Made by a program: the position numbers and the translations under genes. From positions 1-46,860 of the forward strand of contig JAFSID010000066.1 of NCBI GenBank assembly GCA_017439965.1: a stretch of DNA of 46,860 nucleotides, written 5' to 3'. Positions within the stretch are counted from its first letter, which is position 1, and each line of letters opens with the position of its first letter. This stretch comes from Clostridia bacterium (lineage in GTDB: Bacteria > Bacillota > Clostridia > Oscillospirales > SIG627). The notes under the pieces were generated by a model. The model searched no databases. It saw only the letters and a list, made by a program, of their open reading frames with translations, and was not told the origin of the DNA. Shown one piece after another: positions 42,740 through 46,860 of the stretch.

Positions 42740-42927
42740 CCATTGCGAAAGCAATGGCATATCATCACGCAGTATGCGTGTATATCATCAAAGGCGGCAC
42801 ACCGCCTTTGTATCTCATCACACCTTTAGGTGTGTATCAAAAATTCTTTCGCAATGATGATATACAAGACTTCGTCTTGATGATATGCAATTCCTTGCGG
42901 AATTGATGATATACAATGCTTCGCATT
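42740..42927. repeat. Array of seven variable-stem hairpins with constant linkers (array B)
   Basis: Hairpins: CCATTGC/GCAATGG (42740-42757), ACGCA/TGCGT (42767-42779), AAAGGCGG/CCGCCTTT (42790-42809), CACACCT/AGGTGTG (42819-42834), AAGAC/GTCTT (42866-42878), CAATTCC/GGAATTG (42888-42905), AATGC/GCATT (42915-42927). The first linkers are CATATCATC, GTATATCATC and GTATCTCAT; the last three are GATGATATAC, GATGATATG and ATGATATAC, the reverse complement. So linkers point inwards from both ends around about 42840-42855. No protein is coded. Confidence 0.85.
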
Positions 42928-42954
42928 GATTTGTTTGTGAATTTATGCTATAAT
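42926..42954 (+). promoter_or_regulatory. Promoter of the methyltransferase gene
   Basis: TTGATT (42926-42931), 17-base spacer, TATAAT (42949-42954). The -35 box begins in the last hairpin of array B. Confidence 0.75.
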
Positions 42955-42987
42955 ACGAACAACAGAAAAATTTTTGGGGTGCTATAT

Positions 42988-43749
42988 ATGGATATTAACT
43001 CACTAATAAAATCCAAAATAAATTATACAAAAGAAAAAAATGTATACCACTTCATTAATAATGAATCAGAGCGTCCACAATGGTCTATAATACTTGATAA
43101 TTACCATAAAAATAACCCAAATCAGTTACAGATGAAAAGGCAGTACAAGTTTCATTTAAACAATATTGACACTGATGTTCAAAAGAAAAACTATTTTCAC
43201 TATATAACGGAACTGGGTGGTGTTACTGTTGACCTCGCTAGCGGACCGTCAGGATACTTTTCTCCTGTTTTCAATTTTTTAAAAGATGATAGTATTTTTA
43301 TTGCAACTGATGCAAGTATAGCAATAATCAATGCCCATCAAAAAGCAAATACGGATAACCGTTTTTATATTTTTGATGTAGATTTAGATAAAGCTCTTCC
43401 ATTTGAAGACGGTAGTATAGATGCCTTTTGTGGAAATCTGTTGCTCAATGTTGATAATTACAAAGGACTTTTAAAAGAGATTAGCAGATGTTTGAAATTC
43501 AATGGTAGATTTGCAGTTATCGAGTTGTTCTATGAGACAGGTTCGCAAACTTATGATTATCTTAAACAAAGAAATGCTGTGTTTTCTTCATTGGAATATT
43601 TTATCTCTGTGTGTAGTGAGATTGGTCTAAAATACAAGGATAGCGAAATAAGAAAAGAAATTGTTGGAAAAATATCAGAGGGCGATTTATTTCCAATTGG
43701 AGAAAATGACAAGTGTTTAGAAACAATTGTATATTTTGAGAAAAAATAA
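42988..43749 (+). CDS. Class I SAM-dependent methyltransferase, probably acquired
   Basis: The 253-residue protein has an unassigned N-terminal helical part (1-75) and a Methyltransf_11-type domain: VTVDLASGPSGYFSPV (SAM glycine loop), FIATDASIAIINAHQ (acidic ribose site), LPFEDGSIDAFCGNLLLN and KEISRCLKFNGRFAVIELF. The substrate is unknown. ATG 42988 follows GGGGTG; the longer frame from 42916 would include hairpin sequence. Its base and codon use (AAA, AAT, ATA rich) is far more AT-rich than the core genes, and it lies alone between a tRNA gene, a tRNA fragment and repeat arrays, which suggests transfer. Confidence 0.82.
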   Translation: MDINSLIKSKINYTKEKNVYHFINNESERPQWSIILDNYHKNNPNQLQMKRQYKFHLNNIDTDVQKKNYFHYITELGGVTVDLASGPSGYFSPVFNFLKDDSIFIATDASIAIINAHQKANTDNRFYIFDVDLDKALPFEDGSIDAFCGNLLLNVDNYKGLLKEISRCLKFNGRFAVIELFYETGSQTYDYLKQRNAVFSSLEYFISVCSEIGLKYKDSEIRKEIVGKISEGDLFPIGENDKCLETIVYFEKK

Positions 43750-43835
43750 CAATTATGTGAACCGTCCAATAATCTGTAGGGGTTCAAACACATAGCCTAA
43801 AAACTTAAAGTGCATCGAATTTGTGCTCCCTTTTC

Positions 43836-43871
43836 AAAAAACCACAAGTACCTCGGTACTTGTGGTTTTTT
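43836..43871. terminator. Strong bidirectional terminator
   Basis: AAAAAACCACAAGTACC pairs with GGTACTTGTGGTTTTTT around a 2-base loop. On the plus strand it would end the methyltransferase transcript; on the minus strand it directly follows a tRNA 3' fragment, as a tRNA terminator would. Confidence 0.85.
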
Positions 43872-43918
43872 GTATCGGCGGGGATTCGAACCCCTGACGA
43901 AGGCACGTGGACAGTACG
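43872..43918 (-). pseudogene. 3' fragment of a tRNA gene
   Basis: On the minus strand GTCAGGGGTTCGAATCCCCG reads as the T arm, followed by an acceptor-like CCGATAC and then directly the terminator hairpin. There is no D arm or 5' acceptor strand (expected GTATCGG) upstream on that strand, so only about 45 bases of a tRNA remain. The anticodon cannot be assigned. Confidence 0.55.
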
Positions 43919-43930
43919 GCGTGGATTTAG

Positions 43931-44046
43931 GGAATGATGTTTGCTTCGCAAATGATGAATGATGTTTGACCTACGGTCAAATGATGTGTTTCCAGTAGGG
44001 AAACATTAAGGTAGAAAACCGCACACGGTTTTCAAAAATTAATTAT
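43931..44046. repeat. Hairpin array C, relative of array A
   Basis: TTTGC/GCAAA (43940-43952), TTTGACC/GGTCAAA (43965-43981), GTTTCC/GGAAAC (43988-44004) and AAAACCG/CGGTTTT (44016-44032), with the same linkers and order as 19674-19747 plus 19863-19900. Loop and stem bases differ from array A but pairing is kept; array A has an extra block of about 115 bases. Confidence 0.8.
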
Positions 44047-44055
44047 AATAATAGA

Positions 44056-44318
44056 TTAGGTCTATATATAGCCCTAAATTGTTTTTTGCATTAGGTTTAT
44101 ATATAGACCTGTTTTTTCTTTTGCGTGGACTATATATAGTCCAAAATTGTTTTTTTAGATTAGGTCTATATATAGCCCTAAATTATTTTTTGAGTTAGGT
44201 TTATATATAGACCTGTTTTTTCTCTTGCGTGGACTATATATAGTCCAAAATTGTTTTTTTAGATTAGGTCTATATATAGCCCTAAATTGTTTTTTGCATT
44301 AGGTTTATATATAGACCT
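44056..44318. repeat. Array of TATATATA-centred palindromes (left part)
   Basis: Eight palindromes in the fixed order 1-2-3-1-2-3-1-2. Type 1 is TTAGG-T-CTATATATAG-C-CCTAA (44056-44077, 44160-44181, 44264-44285); type 2 is AGGTTTATATATAGACCT (44093-44110, 44197-44214, 44301-44318); type 3 is GGACTATATATAGTCC (44127-44142, 44231-44246). Centres are 35, 33 and 36 bases apart, so the three-part unit repeats every 104 bases. Every spacer holds a run of six or seven T. Confidence 0.92.
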
Positions 44319-44407
44319 GTGGAATGTTATACTGTAAGTAGAGTCGACAAACACCCTAAAATCTGATATAATAGAAACAAGAAAAAATCAGAAAGAAGGA
44401 AAAAGAA

Positions 44408-44683
44408 ATGACCACTTACAGCAAAGAATTTAAAGAAGAAGCAATCCGTCTGTCGGATGAAATCGGAAACAAGAAAGCGGCAGCCCAGCTTGGAATCCCG
44501 TATTACACGTTGGCGGATTGGCGCAATCACAGCAAGCACAAGCCCAAAGAAACAAAACCGATGAGCGAAGAGGAGCTTCGTATTCGGAATCTTGAACTTG
44601 AGAGAGAAAATGCAGAATTGCGTGAAGCAAACAACATCTTGAAGGATGCGCTCGGTTTTTTCGCAAAAGACCGGAAGAAGTAA
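44408..44683 (+). CDS. IS3-family transposase OrfA
   Basis: The 91-residue protein has the HTH_Tnp_1 domain (YSKEFKEEAIRLSDE, KKAAAQLGIPYYTLADWRN) and a leucine-zipper-like coiled coil (LELERENAELREANNILKDAL). AAGGAAAAAG precedes the ATG. A T-TTT-TTC slippery heptamer lies at 44656-44662, upstream of the stop, and allows a -1 shift into OrfB to make the fused OrfAB transposase. Confidence 0.93.
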   Translation: MTTYSKEFKEEAIRLSDEIGNKKAAAQLGIPYYTLADWRNHSKHKPKETKPMSEEELRIRNLELERENAELREANNILKDALGFFAKDRKK

Positions 44684-44709
44684 AAACATGTGAACGGCAC
44701 ATTTTTGTT

Positions 44710-45579
44710 TTGAAAAACAAAGATAGATACCGTGTCAAAGCCATGTGCAAAGTTCTGAATATCAGCGAGTCCGGATACTATCGTTGGTTGAAAAACAGAA
44801 ACAAACCGTCGGCTCGAAAACTTCTTTCGGTCAAGATTCAGGAAATACTGGATGCACATCCGGATAACAGCAATTACGGCATTGAAAGAATGCAAACCGC
44901 CCTTGACCAAAAAGGAATCCACGTAAGCCGAAGAACGATATACCGCGCCATGACAGAGATGGGAATCGTACACAAAAAACGTACTCCGCGTGGCATAACA
45001 AAGGCTACAACAGAGATTCAAGACCCAGAAAACTTGATAAAAAGAGATTTTTCGGCGGAAAAGCCGCTTCAAAAGCTACTTTCTGACATTACAGAAATCC
45101 AATGCAGTGATGGAAAACTCTACGTTTCGGCAGTTTTGGATTGCTACAACGGAGAAATTCTGTCGATCGCTATGGATAACAATATAAAAAAAGAACTCTG
45201 CATCCGAACCTTAAATGAACTGAAATCACAGTATGGAAAGAAGCTTTGCGGAGCGATCTTCCATAGCGATCGAGGAAGTCAATACACGAGCGAAGCTTTC
45301 AAAGCTACGCTTCAAAAGATAGGATTGCGCCAAAGCTTGAGCGGTACGGGACATTGTTTTGATAACGCGAGAATGGAGAGCTTTTTTGCAACCTTAAAAA
45401 AAGAAAAAATCTACAGAATTTCTGCGTACAAGCTGACACGGGAACAAGTGAAAACCATTATTTTCAGATACATATTCGTTTACTACAATCGGATCCGCAT
45501 AACCTCATTCAATCCGGGAGGATTGCCTCCGGTCGCTTACCGTGAATGGGCAAGATCGAATGCCGCGCTTGCGGCTTGA
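44710..45579 (+). CDS. IS3-family transposase OrfB (DDE catalytic domain)
   Basis: The 289-residue frame lies in the -1 frame relative to OrfA and is open upstream through the slippery site at 44656-44662, so the active protein is probably the fusion 44408-45579. An HTH_21 region (NYGIERMQTALDQKGIHVSRRT) precedes the integrase core with the three acidic residues visible: LLSDITEI (D), IFHSDRGSQY (D) and NARMESFFATLK (E). No break is seen. A stand-alone start would be TTG 44710. Confidence 0.93.
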   Translation: MKNKDRYRVKAMCKVLNISESGYYRWLKNRNKPSARKLLSVKIQEILDAHPDNSNYGIERMQTALDQKGIHVSRRTIYRAMTEMGIVHKKRTPRGITKATTEIQDPENLIKRDFSAEKPLQKLLSDITEIQCSDGKLYVSAVLDCYNGEILSIAMDNNIKKELCIRTLNELKSQYGKKLCGAIFHSDRGSQYTSEAFKATLQKIGLRQSLSGTGHCFDNARMESFFATLKKEKIYRISAYKLTREQVKTIIFRYIFVYYNRIRITSFNPGGLPPVAYREWARSNAALAA

Positions 45580-45706
45580 TCGTGGACTCGCGCCGCCGCT
45601 GAATTTTCCTCGTTCCGCTACGCTACACTTCGTCAATTCAGCGGCATTTATCCAGATTTATCTGTTTTAGGGGATTTTTTCGACTGCACATTTCTTGACA
45701 ATTCCA

Positions 45707-45778
45707 CTGTTTTTTCTCTTGCATGGACTATATATAGTCCAAAATTGTTTTTTAGATTAGGTCTATATATAGCCCTAA
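45707..45778. repeat. TATATATA palindrome array, right part after the IS
   Basis: One type 3 palindrome, GGACTATATATAGTCC (45725-45740), and a final type 1 (45757-45778) whose 3' end merges with the next repeat. With the left part this makes ten palindromes. Confidence 0.9.
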
Positions 45779-45868
45779 AAATGAATTGCCACTCAGGGCA
45801 ATTCATTTTTTAAGCCACAAAAGTTTTTGGGGGTTAAGGGGGCTTTTTTCAAAAAGTCCCCTTTTACT
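45776..45868 (-). repeat. Two-hairpin dispersed repeat, copy 2
   Basis: Same sequence as 38607-38699 with few changes; one stem base differs (AAGTCCCC against AAGCCCCC), which leaves one mismatch in the second hairpin. Confidence 0.85.
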
Positions 45869-45879
45869 GACAAAAAGAA

Positions 45880-45907
45880 GAAATCCACTTCTTCGGAAGT
45901 GGATTTC
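45880..45907 (-). terminator. Terminator of the atp operon
   Basis: GAAATCCACTTC pairs with GAAGTGGATTTC around TTCG; TTCTTTTTG follows on the minus strand. It lies 57 bases after the atpC stop. Confidence 0.82.
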
Positions 45908-45963
45908 AACCATAACTTTTCACTTGTCTCTCTTATCTATTCTCTGAAAAATGACGGTATCCG

Positions 45964-46860
<897 letters not shown>

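Larger units (their letters stand above)
44320..45706 (+). mobile_element. Complete IS3-family insertion sequence, 1387 bases, CTG target duplication
   Basis: The left end TGGAATGTTATACTGTAAGT and the right end, read inwards as TGGAATTGTCAAGAAATGTG, are imperfect inverted repeats that also share AGTCGA further in. The flanks repeat CTG (44317-44319 and 45707-45709). Removing the element and one CTG restores the spacer seen in the other array units (GACCTGTTTTTTCTCTTGC). Two overlapping reading frames code the transposase, both intact, so the element may be active. Confidence 0.9.

Noticed and set aside
42649-42906. 85-residue plus-strand open frame
   Set aside because: Runs through tRNA-Arg, its terminator and the hairpin array; not a gene.
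42671-43900. attL/attR pair of an integrative element
   Set aside because: The shared tRNA sequence is inverted, not direct, and there is no integrase gene between the copies.
44056-44318. CRISPR array
   Set aside because: Spacing is regular, but the spacers are themselves repeated T-rich sequences, and there are no cas genes; palindromes rather than direct repeats with unique spacers.

Overview
The window looks like a chromosomal segment of a spore-forming, Gram-positive gut-type Clostridia (Bacillota). Evidence: the order priA-def-fmt-yugP-rsmB-rlmN-prpC-prkC-rsgA and the cluster ylxM-ffh-rpsP-khpA; sporulation genes (spoIIE, dpaA, dpaB); a sulfatase-type lipoteichoic-acid-synthase-like enzyme; S-layer-homology and BspA-like surface proteins; strong GGAGG ribosome sites; and many TTGACA/TATAAT promoters with 17-base spacers. 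I cannot name the species.

Layout. 1-1017: 5' part of a BspA-like leucine-rich surface protein (minus strand, runs off the left edge), then a relic of an IS3-family element. 1464-3707: khpA, rpsP, ffh, ylxM on the minus strand from one promoter. 3793-15206: a long minus-strand housekeeping run (unknown membrane protein, priA, def, fmt, yugP, rsmB, rlmN, prpC, prkC, rsgA), which joins primosome, start-methionine formylation and deformylation, rRNA modification and PASTA-kinase signalling. 15454-17467: a lipoprotein and infC-rpmI-rplT with an L20-type leader; infC uses an ATT start. 17476-19557: an LtaS-like enzyme.

20127-24507 is a plus-strand operon: an E2/CAT-fold acyltransferase without its catalytic His, an acyl-adenylating ligase, a spermidine-synthase-like protein and an EamA transporter. 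The first three genes are joined by TAATG overlaps. It is followed by an OmpR-type two-component system, the dipicolinate synthase genes dpaAB (minus), an SPFH/NfeD pair (minus), spoIIE (plus) with a Spo0A-type 21-base promoter spacer, and a CofE-like ligase. 34826-38308 has a small XRE repressor with two operator-like palindromes and a 1003-residue S-layer-homology protein. pheS-pheT, tRNA-Arg and an AT-rich SAM methyltransferase follow. The window ends with an IS3 element nested in a palindrome array and then atpC and the 3' part of atpD.

The genes are mostly ordinary; the unusual material is between them. I see (1) a family of three structured elements (15221, 24561, 27371) with compensatory stem changes and a terminator-like hairpin, one of them a 5' leader directly before a ribosome site; (2) an array of ten TATATATA-centred palindromes in a three-part, 104-base repeat, interrupted by a 1387-base IS3 element with a CTG target duplication; (3) arrays of short hairpins whose stems all differ but whose linkers are constant (42740-42927), with relatives at 19674-19950, 43931-44046 and 42288-42440; and (4) further dispersed palindromic repeats at 34257, 38404/42411 and 38607/45776. 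None of these matches a named family that I recognise.
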